Shown: in pieces, positions 1 through 8,790 of the stretch
How positions within the stretch are numbered: the first letter of the stretch is position 1
How the letters are laid out: every line of letters starts with the position of its first letter
Assembly: GCA_002308235.1 (NCBI GenBank)
Contig: DBVS01000089.1
Coordinates: forward strand, 31,515 to 58,709
Direction of reading: 5' to 3'
DNA length: 27,195 nt
DNA from: Lachnospiraceae bacterium UBA1258
Lineage (GTDB): Bacteria; Bacillota; Clostridia; Lachnospirales; Lachnospiraceae
Notes under the pieces: model-generated
What the model saw: the letters and a program-made list of their open reading frames with translations, nothing else
What the model was told of the DNA's origin: nothing
Databases searched by the model: none
Position numbers and translations under genes: made by a program

Positions 1-23
1 CTTAACCGCTTGACCAATCAGCC
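1..23 (-). tRNA. tRNA 5' end, probably tRNA-Glu (partial)
   Basis: Read on the minus strand, the first 23 bases begin GGCTGAT (5' acceptor strand), then TG, then a D-arm GTCAAGCGGTTAAG. That D-arm is the form I know from tRNA-Glu of Clostridia; tRNA-Gln has a similar but shorter D-loop. The anticodon arm and 3' half lie beyond the left edge, so the identity is inferred and cannot be confirmed here. A matching promoter lies about 33 bases upstream of the first tRNA base. Confidence 0.7.
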
Positions 24-27
24 ATGC

Positions 28-45
28 AGGTCGCTTTCGTGACCT
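28..45 (-). other. hairpin in the 5' leader of the tRNA transcript
   Basis: The minus-strand sequence AGGTCAC-GAAA-GCGACCT folds into a seven-pair stem with one A/C mismatch and a GAAA (GNRA) tetraloop. It sits between the promoter and the mature tRNA 5' end, so the primary transcript would carry it until RNase P cleavage. Confidence 0.45.
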
Positions 46-55
46 GACTTGATTG

Positions 56-84
56 ATTGTATATGATAGCAGGGAAAAAAGCAA
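56..84 (-). promoter_or_regulatory. sigma-A type promoter of the tRNA
   Basis: On the minus strand TTGCTT (79-84) and TACAAT (56-61) are separated by exactly 17 bases. This fits a housekeeping promoter for the tRNA that starts at position 23. Confidence 0.65.
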
Positions 85-111
85 GTACTTTTTTGACGTT
101 TTTTTATCTGC

Positions 112-2994
112 TTATTCTGTGCGAAGAGCCGTTACGGGTTCCTTCTTGGCAGCCTTTCTTGCGGGGATAAGTCCTCCGATCACGGTGATCACCACGCTGA
201 TGGCGATGAGGATCAGTCCGTAGTGCACGGGAAGGGATGCATCGACATTTTCAGAGCCTGTAAGGCTTCTCAGTATCGCATTGATGGGAATCGTAAGGAG
301 CATGGATATGCCGACGCCCAAAACGCCTGCGCAAAAGCCGATGATAACGGTCTCTGCGTTAAATACCTGTGAAATGTTTCTCTTGGAAGCACCAAGGGCC
401 CTTAAGATACCTATTTCCTTGGTACGCTCAAGCACGGATATGTGAGTTATTATCCCGATCATGATACAGGAAACCACCAGAGAAACCGATACGAAGGCAA
501 TAAGCACGTATGATATCACATCCACGATGTTCGTGATGGAACTGGTGATCAATGCCACATAATCCGTATAGGTGATCTGCTTGGACTCTTCCACATTTTC
601 ATTATAATGAGCTATGGAATCCGCAACCAGGTCCTTATCCTCAAAGCTGTCCGTGTATATGCTGATGGATGAAGGCGCATCGTAGCTCACCTTTCCGAAG
701 CTTTCCATGTTGTCGGAGTAGGATGAACCCGCAACGTAACTGTCGTATAAATATAGGAGTATCTCCGTGTCGGGAGTCTCTTCGAGCCACTTATCAAGAA
801 GCATCGAAAGCATGCTTTCGTCGGGTGCGGTGCCGGCCATACCGTTCATTCCCGCCATACCGGACATTCCTGACATACCGGACATTCCCGACATATCACC
901 GACACCCGGCATTCCTGTAACATCGGGCACTCCTGCTACATCAGGCATTCCTGTGGCATCGGGCATTTCGCCCGCATTCATCGAAGCGGCATTTTCCGAT
1001 GAATAATACATGATCATCGAAAACAGTCTAGCTTTTTCGGTTACACCGAGGGCACTGACATACTTCTTGGCATCCTCAACCTTTTCTTCTTCGGTAGAAC
1101 CCGAAAATCGCATTCCGGTAAGGACGTTAAACTCCGGATCCGCCTCCTGGGCCAAAACAACGGGGCTTTCGTTTGTGAGCTTTATCACATGATCCCTGAG
1201 TAAGGAAGTGTAGCCGATCACGGTGGATACGGAAAGATTCGTGGATTTTGCCACGGGATATGCAACACCGACGATCTTTAAATCAATGGCATTTTTCAGG
1301 AGATTTTCAAGCTCCTGTGCTGTATCTCCGTACACCCTGAAGGTTCCGTCATCCTGTTTTACATAGCGTTCACAGGCAGGGACAAGTTTGTAGTTCTTTC
1401 CTGCCACCGTCGAATAGTCAAAGCTTGTTTCATCTGCCTTTTCTCCCGACTGTATCGCTTTCTCGGCTTTTTTATAATCTTCTGCTGAAAGAAAACCCAG
1501 CTGATAAAGGCTTTCCGCCGAAAGGGCATTTCTGTTGTTTAGGAAAAGCACCAGTTCATCGTATTTCTCGGGCCATCTTCCGTAAGCAAGTTCATAATTG
1601 TCGGTAACTACGCGGCTTACGGCATTGCCGTTGTTTCCCACGGTAAGTTCAGAGAAGTTATCCGCACCGGAATTCCCGCGGTTTGAAAACATTAACGACA
1701 TCCCGCTCATATTGGCATTCATCATGTTTTTAAAGCGGGAGGAGGAACCGTCTTCCGATATCTCATCCACGTCCGCATTGGTGTTTATGATATTGCCGAG
1801 GGGATCTTCGGTAAATACTTCAAATTCAACATCGTAAGTATAAACGACACCGTTTTCGCCGATGTACTGTCTGATCTCGCTGTCAGGATCGTCAATGTAC
1901 TTTTTGAAGGCGGTAAGATCGTTTTCCGTGATGCTTGACTTCATGACATTCGTGGCTTCAAGGGCGCGAAAATCGGCGAATACCCTGTCGTGTGAGACAT
2001 CCGCGTTCATTTCGTTTCGCCTCTCCTGCACGTAGTTTTTGCCCATGAGGGCAGAAAGGTCCAGAGTCTTGGCGCTTATGGTTATGGGATACGAGGTCAT
2101 GGTATCCTTCTGTATGTCTGCGATATATCGGTTAACGCCCGAAGAAAGGGCAAGGATGAGAGCTATTCCGATAATACCGATGGATCCCGCAAAAGCCGTA
2201 AGGATCGTTCTTCCTTTCTTGGTCCTAAGGTTCTGGGCGCTCAAAGCAAGGGAAGTTAAGAAGGACATTTTAGCCTTCTTTTCTTTTTTGCCCGTGTCGG
2301 CAACCATCTCTTCGGGATCAAAGGGCATGGAATCGTCGGTGATCTTTCCGTCGCGAAGCTTTACGATCCTGGTAGAATAAGCTTCCGCAAGCTCGGGATT
2401 GTGCGTGACCATGACAACCAGGCGCTTTTTCGCAACTTTACTCAAAAGTTCCATTACCTGTACCGAAGTTTCGGTATCAAGGGCACCCGTAGGCTCGTCC
2501 GCAAGAAGAATGTCGGGATTGTTGACAAGCGCACGTGCAATGGCAACTCTCTGCATCTGACCTCCCGACATCTGATTGGGTCTTTTATGTTCCTGACCTG
2601 CAAGACCCACCTCGGCAAGTGCCTCCTTGGCGCGTCTCTTTCTTTCGCCGCGGGACACACCTGCGATGGTAAGTGCAAGCTCAACGTTTGAAAGGATCGA
2701 CTGATGAGGAATAAGGTTGTAACTTTGGAATACAAAACCGATTGAGTGATTTCTGTAGGTGTCCCAGTCTCTGTCCCCGTATTCCTTGGTGGACCTTCCG
2801 TTGATGCAAAGATCACCGTCATCGTACCTGTCCAGTCCGCCTATTATGTTTAAAAGCGTGGTCTTTCCGCTTCCGCTGGGACCAAGAATGGAAACAAACT
2901 CACAGTCACGCAGGGAAATGCTCACTCCGTCAAGGGCCTTTTGGATAAGTTCGCCTGTTTTGTACTGTTTTGAAATGTCTTTTAACTGTAACAT
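112..2994 (-). CDS. MacB/FtsX-type ABC transporter, ATP-binding and permease in one chain
   Basis: A 960-residue fusion of an ABC ATPase and an FtsX-like permease. The N-terminal 230 residues carry Walker A GPSGSGKTT, the signature MSGGQMQRVAIARAL and Walker B DILLADEPTGALD, in the LolD/MacB group. A membrane helix at about 260-285 leads into an extracytoplasmic domain of over 500 residues. Three C-terminal helices follow (about 825-950), with the conserved ERTKEIGILRALGASKRNI coupling segment and the closing GLIPARKAAKKEPVTALR. Such proteins export peptides or drugs, or transmit envelope mechanical signals; the substrate is not deducible. An unusual Met/Gly/Pro-rich repeat lies near residues 673-720. 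The start has GGAG seven bases upstream and its own promoter, so the gene appears monocistronic. No histidine kinase or response regulator is adjacent. Confidence 0.9.
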   Translation of the reverse strand: MLQLKDISKQYKTGELIQKALDGVSISLRDCEFVSILGPSGSGKTTLLNIIGGLDRYDDGDLCINGRSTKEYGDRDWDTYRNHSIGFVFQSYNLIPHQSILSNVELALTIAGVSRGERKRRAKEALAEVGLAGQEHKRPNQMSGGQMQRVAIARALVNNPDILLADEPTGALDTETSVQVMELLSKVAKKRLVVMVTHNPELAEAYSTRIVKLRDGKITDDSMPFDPEEMVADTGKKEKKAKMSFLTSLALSAQNLRTKKGRTILTAFAGSIGIIGIALILALSSGVNRYIADIQKDTMTSYPITISAKTLDLSALMGKNYVQERRNEMNADVSHDRVFADFRALEATNVMKSSITENDLTAFKKYIDDPDSEIRQYIGENGVVYTYDVEFEVFTEDPLGNIINTNADVDEISEDGSSSRFKNMMNANMSGMSLMFSNRGNSGADNFSELTVGNNGNAVSRVVTDNYELAYGRWPEKYDELVLFLNNRNALSAESLYQLGFLSAEDYKKAEKAIQSGEKADETSFDYSTVAGKNYKLVPACERYVKQDDGTFRVYGDTAQELENLLKNAIDLKIVGVAYPVAKSTNLSVSTVIGYTSLLRDHVIKLTNESPVVLAQEADPEFNVLTGMRFSGSTEEEKVEDAKKYVSALGVTEKARLFSMIMYYSSENAASMNAGEMPDATGMPDVAGVPDVTGMPGVGDMSGMSGMSGMSGMAGMNGMAGTAPDESMLSMLLDKWLEETPDTEILLYLYDSYVAGSSYSDNMESFGKVSYDAPSSISIYTDSFEDKDLVADSIAHYNENVEESKQITYTDYVALITSSITNIVDVISYVLIAFVSVSLVVSCIMIGIITHISVLERTKEIGILRALGASKRNISQVFNAETVIIGFCAGVLGVGISMLLTIPINAILRSLTGSENVDASLPVHYGLILIAISVVITVIGGLIPARKAAKKEPVTALRTE
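836..960 (-). repeat. in-frame tandem repeats coding a Met/Gly-rich linker in the ABC transporter
   Basis: Short in-frame repeats with 15-base and 9-base units encode successive PDxxGMP-type pentads followed by SGM/AGM/NGM triplets, at about residues 678-719 of the transporter. The segment lies within the predicted extracytoplasmic domain. The repeat units are nearly identical at DNA level, so the copy number may vary between strains. Confidence 0.75.
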
Positions 2995-3025
2995 TTTCTT
3001 TCTCCGGAATCGTGGTTTTGTGAGA

Positions 3026-3055
3026 ATTTTAAACAGGGTGGCTAAGCAAAGTCAA
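3026..3055 (-). promoter_or_regulatory. promoter of the ABC transporter gene
   Basis: Minus-strand TTGACT (3050-3055) and TAAAAT (3026-3031) are 18 bases apart, about 30 bases upstream of the transporter start codon. The promoter lies just after the polC terminator, which supports independent transcription. Confidence 0.55.
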
Positions 3056-3077
3056 ATGAACATTTTCTAAACTTTAT

Positions 3078-3119
3078 AAAAAAATCGGATGCCCTGCGAC
3101 TGTTGCGAAAGCATCCGAT
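3078..3119 (-). terminator. intrinsic terminator at the end of the polC operon
   Basis: A perfect 9-bp stem (ATCGGATGC pairing with GCATCCGAT) encloses an 18-base loop and is followed on the minus strand by seven T residues. It begins 17 bases after the polC stop codon. Confidence 0.9.
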
Positions 3120-3136
3120 GTGCGTACATTATGTAA

Positions 3137-6100
3137 TTATACCGGAATGAAATCAAAAATACTTATCTGGTTTGAGATCGGAATGTCTCCGAGAATACCC
3201 ATTTCCGCCAGATCGTCCGTGATGGTCTGGGAAACTTTGGCCCTGGTCTTAAAGTCATCACGGGACAGGAAGGGACCGTCCTTTGCGGCTTCAACGATGG
3301 AGTCTGCCGCCGATTCGCCGAGACCGTCTATGCTGCTGAAAGAAGGCATAATGTGTTTTTCGTCAACTACCGAGAAAAGACGGGACTGAGCCTTAAAGAG
3401 ATCTATGGGCACGAAATCAAGGCCGCGGGCATACATCTCCTGTACGATCCTTAAATCGCGCACACTTGCTTCATCCTTGGGTGTGGGATTTTCCAGGTTC
3501 TGAACGCGCTTAAGCTCCTCTTCCAGTCTGTCCCTGCCAAAGCACATGGTCTTATAGTTAAAGGCCTTGGCGCGGATGCTGAAGAATGCCGCATAATAGG
3601 CCGCGGGATAATAAACCTTGCAGTAGGCGATACGCCAGGCCATCATAACATAAGCCGCCGCGTGGGCTCTGGGAAACATGTATTTTATCTTCTCGCAGGA
3701 ATCAATATACCAGTCGGGAACATCGTGAGCCAGCATGTCTTCCTTCCACTCGGGCCACTTGTCGCAGGCACCTGCGGCAACCTTACCCTTTCTGACCATT
3801 TCCATGATCTTAAAGGATTTTTCCGATTCCACGCCCTTGCCGATAAGATAGGTCATGATATCGTCACGGGTGCAGATGGCTGTGGAAATGGTGGCTACAC
3901 CGCTCTTGATAAGGTCCTGGGCGTTGTTAAGCCATACGTCGGTACCGTGGGAAAGGCCGGCTATTCTTATAAGATCCGAAAAGCAGGTGGGTTTTGCTTC
4001 CTGCACCATGCCCATGGAAAAGTCGGTACCGAATTCCGGCACGCCCAGGCACCCAAGTTCGCAGCCTCCGATATCGGCAGGGGTTACCCCGAGAGCTTCC
4101 GTCGATTCAAACAGCGACATGACCTTAGGGTCATCCAGGGGAATCGTCAGCGGGTCTATTCCCGTTAAATCCTGAAGCATACGGATCATGGTGGGATCAT
4201 CGTGTCCGAGTATATCGAGTTTTAACAGGTTATGGTCTATGGAGTGATAATCAAAGTGAGTGGTTACTATATCCGTGGTGGTATCGTTGGCGGGATGCTG
4301 TACGGGAGTAAAGGAATTTATGTCCTCTCCCACGGGAAGCACGATAATACCGCCCGGATGCTGACCCGTGCTTCTTCTGACGCCCACACAGCCCTGTACT
4401 ATTCTGTCTATCTCACAGCTTCGCTTGGAGATCCCCTTTTCCTCGTAATATTTCTTTACGTAACCGTATGCGGTCTTATCCGCAAGGGTCGCAATGGTTC
4501 CCGCGCGGAAGGTCTGGCCCGCACCGAAGATAACTTCGGTGTATTTGTGGGCTTTGGACTGATATTCGCCGGAAAAGTTTAAGTCAATATCCGGTTCTTT
4601 GTCTCCCTTAAATCCAAGGAAGGTTTCAAAAGGAATATCGAAGCCGTCTTTATTGAGTTTGGTGCCGCAGACGGGACACATCCTGTCGGGCATGTCAACT
4701 CCGGCCTTGCCCCGGTATGCTTTGACTTCGTCCGAATCGAAATCGTAAAAATGGCAGGACGGGCAATAATAGTGAGGAACAAGCGGATTTACCTCGGTGA
4801 TCCCCGCCATGGTGGCCACGAAGGATGAACCCACGGAACCTCTGGATCCTACCAGATAGCCGTCCTCCACGGATTTCCACACCAGTTTTTGGGCAATGAT
4901 ATACATGACCGCAAATCCGTTGGTAATGATGGAATGCAGTTCCCGTTCCAGACGTTCCTTTACTATCTCGGGAAGGTCCGGACCGTACATTTCGTGTGCT
5001 TTGTTGTAGCAGATCTCGGTTAAGAGTCCGTCGCTGTTTTCAATGACCGGCGGGCACTTGTCCGGGCGCACGGGAGACATGGACTCGATCTTGTCGGCTA
5101 TGGCGTTTGTGTTGGTAACAACAACCTCGTAGGCCTTGTCTCGCCCGAGATACCCGAATTCTTCCAGCATCTCGTCGGTGGTATGAAGGTACAGGGGCGC
5201 CTGATTGTCGGCATCGTCAAAGCCCTGCCCCTTCATGATTATTCTTCTGTAGATCTCGTCCTCGGGATCAAGAAAGTGCACGTCACAGGTGGCGCAGACG
5301 GGTTTATTGTAGATCTCTCCGAGGCGCACTATCTCTCTGTTTATATCAAGCACATCCTCTTCGGAGTTTATGTTTTCAAACTTCTCATCATTTATCATGA
5401 AGGCGTTGTTGCCTCTGGGCTGGATCTCAAGATAATCGTAAAAATCCACGATTCTTCCGATGGTCTCTTCGCTTCTTTCATCGACTATGGCACGATAAAG
5501 CTCCCCCGCCTCACAGGCGCTGCCTATGATAAGGCCTTCCCGGTGCTTCATGATCTCGCTCTTGGGAATTCGCGGGAATCTTGCGAAATACTCAAGATGG
5601 GACTTTGATATGAGCGTATAGAGATTTATCCTTCCTGTGTTGTTCTTTGCAAGAAGAATGATGTGATAGGTCGGAAGCTTCTTGACGGTCTCGGGAGAAA
5701 CCCGGGCAAAATCGTTGATGGCATCAAGATTTTCAAGGCCTTCCGCCCTGCACTTTTTCAACAGTTTAACGAATATCTCGCCGGTGGCTGTGGCGTCATC
5801 CACGGCTCTGTGGTGGTTTTCAAGGGAAACATTCAGTTCCTTCGCCACAACATCCAGCTTATATCGGCTAAGTTTGGGAAGAAGGGCTCTCGAAAGCCCT
5901 ACCGTATCAACCACCGTAAAGTCGTAGGGCAGTCCCAGTCTCCTGCAGTTTTCCTTGATGAAGGAGGTATCAAAGCCCGCATTATGGGCAACGAGAACAG
6001 CCCCCTCGCAGAATTTCATGAATGCGGGAAGAATGACTTCTATGGTGGGAGCACCCTTAACCTGATTATCGGTGATGGACGTAAGTTTGGTGATCCTGTA

Positions 6101-7726
6101 GGGGATCGGAACCTCCGGGTTTACAAACTCGGAAAAAGAATCGGTTATTTCTCCGTTTACCACTTTGACGGCACCGATCTCTATTATCTTGTTTTTGACC
6201 GACGAAAATCCCGTGGTTTCGATATCGAAGACCACATAGACATCGTCTATGCTTTGATTTTTTGAATCGGTTACGGTCTGGGAAAGGTCGTCCACAAGAT
6301 AACCTTCCACGCCGTAAATGACCTTAAAGAATTTCTGTTTGTCGGGAGTCTCTCCCGCTTCTTCTTTCTTTGCTTTTTCTTTTTTCCAGAATTTTTCCCA
6401 GGTATGGTTGGCATCCGGGAAGGACTGAACCACACCGTGGTCGGTAATGGCAATGGCTCTGTGACCCCAGGAATAAGCACGGCTTACGATATCCGAAACC
6501 TCGCTGACACCGTCCATATCGCTCATCTTGGTATGACAGTGAAGCTCGACACGCTTTTCGGGAGCGGTATCCAGTCGCTTTTCCCTGAAATCCTTTGAAA
6601 CCATGATACCCGTGGGAGAATTGATGCAAAGCTCGTGATCGTAGGTATCATAGGCGGGCATGCCCCAGACCTTTATGAAATTGCCGGGAGAAAGTTTTGA
6701 AAGCAGTTCGTCGGCTTCCTCGGTCTTAACAAACATCTTAAGTCTTATGGTATCGGTAAAATCGGTCACACTGACAAAAAGAATGCTTTTCTCGTTTCTG
6801 ATATCCCGCCTGTCGTTTGCGATGACCTTACCGCGAATGACCACATAGCCGATCTCACCAACGATATCTTCGATGGCGGTGAATTCCTCATCGGGAGAAA
6901 TTTCACGACCCCATATAACATCGGGGTTGTCGCTCTTTTCAAAACTTTGCCTGGGCGCAAAGCCACCCTTTCTGAAGGATTTTCCGAATTCCGATTTCTT
7001 GCTGTCGGAAAAAGAACCGCTCTGTTTCTTCGGCTCTTCCTTTTTGGGTGCTTCCTTCACAGGTGCTTCTTCTATAGCCTTCGAAGGTTCGCCTGAAACC
7101 GCCGCACCCTCTTCCGGAATGGGAAGCCCCTCTTCTCCTTCGGATTTAGCGACATTTCCGACCCTTTCTTTTACCATACGGCTGATGCGGTATTCATCCC
7201 ACTCGTCTCTGTCCGCGAAGGGAGAATCATGGAAGGACACCGAAAAAGAAGCGTTTAACTTGCAGCGCTCGTTTAAGACCTTGTTAAGGTATTCCAGTAT
7301 TTCTTTTTCTCTTTGTTTGAAGATTGCTACGTCCGGGAGTGATACTCCGAGAGTATTCCTGTCGATTTCCGTGAATTCGAGCTTTTTAAAGGTACTTTCC
7401 AGCACCCTGTTGTTTTCCGCAAGCTCCGCATACATGCTTTCAAGGTATTCGTCCAGAAAAGTTTTGGGCGTATATGTATCCGAAAGGCTGTATTCCTCGA
7501 TGATGTGAACTTCTATCATGTTGTCGGGGAATATTTGCTTCTTGATTTCATTCTCGACGTGAAAAATATCTTTTTTCGGAATCAAATGAGAGCTTTTGAT
7601 GTATATCCTCACAAGATCCCGCCTGTTGGTGGCGGAAATCTTTGAAATAAGGACATCTTCAAAAAGCTCGCTCAGACTTTTTTTGAGATTCAGGCTTTTG
7701 AAAGCCTCAAAAAAAAGTTTGTCCAT
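3137..7726 (-). CDS. polC: DNA polymerase III alpha subunit, Gram-positive PolC type
   Basis: The replicative polymerase of low-GC Gram-positives, 1529 residues, slightly longer than the usual 1430-1450. In order: an N-terminal domain (1-185), a charged Lys/Glu/Pro-rich linker (about 190-265), an OB fold (about 285-375), a PHP domain beginning with HCHTKMSDMDG (about 396), and an inserted DEDDh proofreading exonuclease (FDIETTG at about 501). The polymerase core follows, with a four-cysteine zinc motif (CPSC...CPVC) and the palm motif EPDIDLNFSGEYQ. The ATG at 7726 shares its A with the TGA of ispG and has GGAAGG upstream, so translation is probably coupled. A TTG one codon earlier is also in frame. 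It is the last gene of its operon and is followed by a clear terminator. Confidence 0.97.
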   Translation of the reverse strand: MDKLFFEAFKSLNLKKSLSELFEDVLISKISATNRRDLVRIYIKSSHLIPKKDIFHVENEIKKQIFPDNMIEVHIIEEYSLSDTYTPKTFLDEYLESMYAELAENNRVLESTFKKLEFTEIDRNTLGVSLPDVAIFKQREKEILEYLNKVLNERCKLNASFSVSFHDSPFADRDEWDEYRISRMVKERVGNVAKSEGEEGLPIPEEGAAVSGEPSKAIEEAPVKEAPKKEEPKKQSGSFSDSKKSEFGKSFRKGGFAPRQSFEKSDNPDVIWGREISPDEEFTAIEDIVGEIGYVVIRGKVIANDRRDIRNEKSILFVSVTDFTDTIRLKMFVKTEEADELLSKLSPGNFIKVWGMPAYDTYDHELCINSPTGIMVSKDFREKRLDTAPEKRVELHCHTKMSDMDGVSEVSDIVSRAYSWGHRAIAITDHGVVQSFPDANHTWEKFWKKEKAKKEEAGETPDKQKFFKVIYGVEGYLVDDLSQTVTDSKNQSIDDVYVVFDIETTGFSSVKNKIIEIGAVKVVNGEITDSFSEFVNPEVPIPYRITKLTSITDNQVKGAPTIEVILPAFMKFCEGAVLVAHNAGFDTSFIKENCRRLGLPYDFTVVDTVGLSRALLPKLSRYKLDVVAKELNVSLENHHRAVDDATATGEIFVKLLKKCRAEGLENLDAINDFARVSPETVKKLPTYHIILLAKNNTGRINLYTLISKSHLEYFARFPRIPKSEIMKHREGLIIGSACEAGELYRAIVDERSEETIGRIVDFYDYLEIQPRGNNAFMINDEKFENINSEEDVLDINREIVRLGEIYNKPVCATCDVHFLDPEDEIYRRIIMKGQGFDDADNQAPLYLHTTDEMLEEFGYLGRDKAYEVVVTNTNAIADKIESMSPVRPDKCPPVIENSDGLLTEICYNKAHEMYGPDLPEIVKERLERELHSIITNGFAVMYIIAQKLVWKSVEDGYLVGSRGSVGSSFVATMAGITEVNPLVPHYYCPSCHFYDFDSDEVKAYRGKAGVDMPDRMCPVCGTKLNKDGFDIPFETFLGFKGDKEPDIDLNFSGEYQSKAHKYTEVIFGAGQTFRAGTIATLADKTAYGYVKKYYEEKGISKRSCEIDRIVQGCVGVRRSTGQHPGGIIVLPVGEDINSFTPVQHPANDTTTDIVTTHFDYHSIDHNLLKLDILGHDDPTMIRMLQDLTGIDPLTIPLDDPKVMSLFESTEALGVTPADIGGCELGCLGVPEFGTDFSMGMVQEAKPTCFSDLIRIAGLSHGTDVWLNNAQDLIKSGVATISTAICTRDDIMTYLIGKGVESEKSFKIMEMVRKGKVAAGACDKWPEWKEDMLAHDVPDWYIDSCEKIKYMFPRAHAAAYVMMAWRIAYCKVYYPAAYYAAFFSIRAKAFNYKTMCFGRDRLEEELKRVQNLENPTPKDEASVRDLRIVQEMYARGLDFVPIDLFKAQSRLFSVVDEKHIMPSFSSIDGLGESAADSIVEAAKDGPFLSRDDFKTRAKVSQTITDDLAEMGILGDIPISNQISIFDFIPV

Positions 7727-8787
7727 CAATCTTCCTTCCAGTTGTCGAGTTCTTCTCTGAGGGCATCAAAAAGCTTGTCCTCGGGCACCTTTCTTACTAC
7801 GGTGCCGTGTTTGAAAATAAGGCCTTCGCCGTCACCGCCCGCAATACCGAGGTCGGCTTCCCTTGCTTCTCCGGGGCCGTTGACCGCACAGCCCATAACC
7901 GCAAGTTTCATATCGTAGGGGTACTTTCCGACAATGGCTTCAACCTTTTTGGCGATGCCTATAAGATCTATTTTCGTACGACCGCAGGTAGGGCAGGAAA
8001 TGACTTCAATACCGCCCTTTCTTAAGCCGAGAGTTCTTAAGATTATTTTGGCGGAGCGGATCTCGTCCACGGGGTCTCCCGTAAGCGAAACCCTTACAGT
8101 GTCCCCGATTCCCTCGTTAAGAATCAGACCGAGACCGATTCCCGATTTGATATTTCCCGAAAAATCGGTACCCGATTCGGTTATGCCCACGTGAAGAGGG
8201 TAATTTGTAAGCTTTGCAAGCTGTTTATGGGCTTCCACACAAAGCATGACATTTGTGGACTTGATACTGATGACCAGATTGTCATAGCCCATGTCTTCTA
8301 TGCGCTTAACATTGTCAAGAGCGCTTTCGCAAAGGCCCTCTGCTGTGACTCTTCCGTATTTTTCAAGGATACGGGCTTCTACGGAACCCGAATTCACTCC
8401 GACACGAATGGGAATGTTTCTGTCTCTTGCCGCGTCCACAACAGCCTTTAACCGTTGGTCGCTTCCGATGTTTCCGGGATTGATGCGAACCTTGTCTGCA
8501 CCGTTTTCGATGGCGGCAACGGCCATTTTGTAATCAAAATGGATATCAGCCACCAAAGGGATGGATATTTCTTTTTTAATCTCCCGAATTGCCTTGGCGG
8601 CTTCCATGGTGGGAACCGTGCTCCTGACGATCTCGCACCCTGCCTCGGTGAGTCTGTGGATCTGCTCAACGGTAGCCTTAACGTCTTCCGTGCGGGTATT
8701 GGTCATTGACTGGATTAAAACAGGGTTACCGTGTCCGATAACCCTGTTGCCTATATGTATTTCCTTTGTATTGTCTCTGTAACTCAT
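7726..8787 (-). CDS. ispG: 4-hydroxy-3-methylbut-2-enyl diphosphate synthase (IspG/GcpE)
   Basis: Penultimate enzyme of the MEP isoprenoid pathway; it reductively opens MEcPP to HMBPP using a [4Fe-4S] cluster. The 353-residue length is typical of the short bacterial form. Visible family features are the N-terminal TIM-barrel motif IGHGNPVLIQSMTNT, the GVNSGS segment, and the C-terminal cluster ligands SCPTCGRT and MGCAVNGPGEA. The start has AGGAAG about eight bases upstream. Three bases separate it from rseP upstream, and its TGA stop overlaps the polC ATG by one base, so it sits inside a tightly packed operon. Dxr from the same pathway lies two genes upstream. Confidence 0.97.
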   Translation of the reverse strand: MSYRDNTKEIHIGNRVIGHGNPVLIQSMTNTRTEDVKATVEQIHRLTEAGCEIVRSTVPTMEAAKAIREIKKEISIPLVADIHFDYKMAVAAIENGADKVRINPGNIGSDQRLKAVVDAARDRNIPIRVGVNSGSVEARILEKYGRVTAEGLCESALDNVKRIEDMGYDNLVISIKSTNVMLCVEAHKQLAKLTNYPLHVGITESGTDFSGNIKSGIGLGLILNEGIGDTVRVSLTGDPVDEIRSAKIILRTLGLRKGGIEVISCPTCGRTKIDLIGIAKKVEAIVGKYPYDMKLAVMGCAVNGPGEAREADLGIAGGDGEGLIFKHGTVVRKVPEDKLFDALREELDNWKED

Positions 8788-8790
8788 ATT

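Noticed and set aside
75..94. AAAAAAG/CTTTTTT hairpin behind the ABC transporter gene as a terminator
   Set aside because: The stem is almost only A/T with one G-C pair, no U-tract follows it, and it overlaps the -35 of the tRNA promoter; too weak to call.
5663..6265. 200-codon plus-strand open frame opposite polC, and others such as 6873-7508 and 3662-4168
   Set aside because: They lie wholly antisense to the well-supported polC gene, lack a ribosome binding site worth noting and give low-complexity or Ser-rich translations typical of shadow frames.
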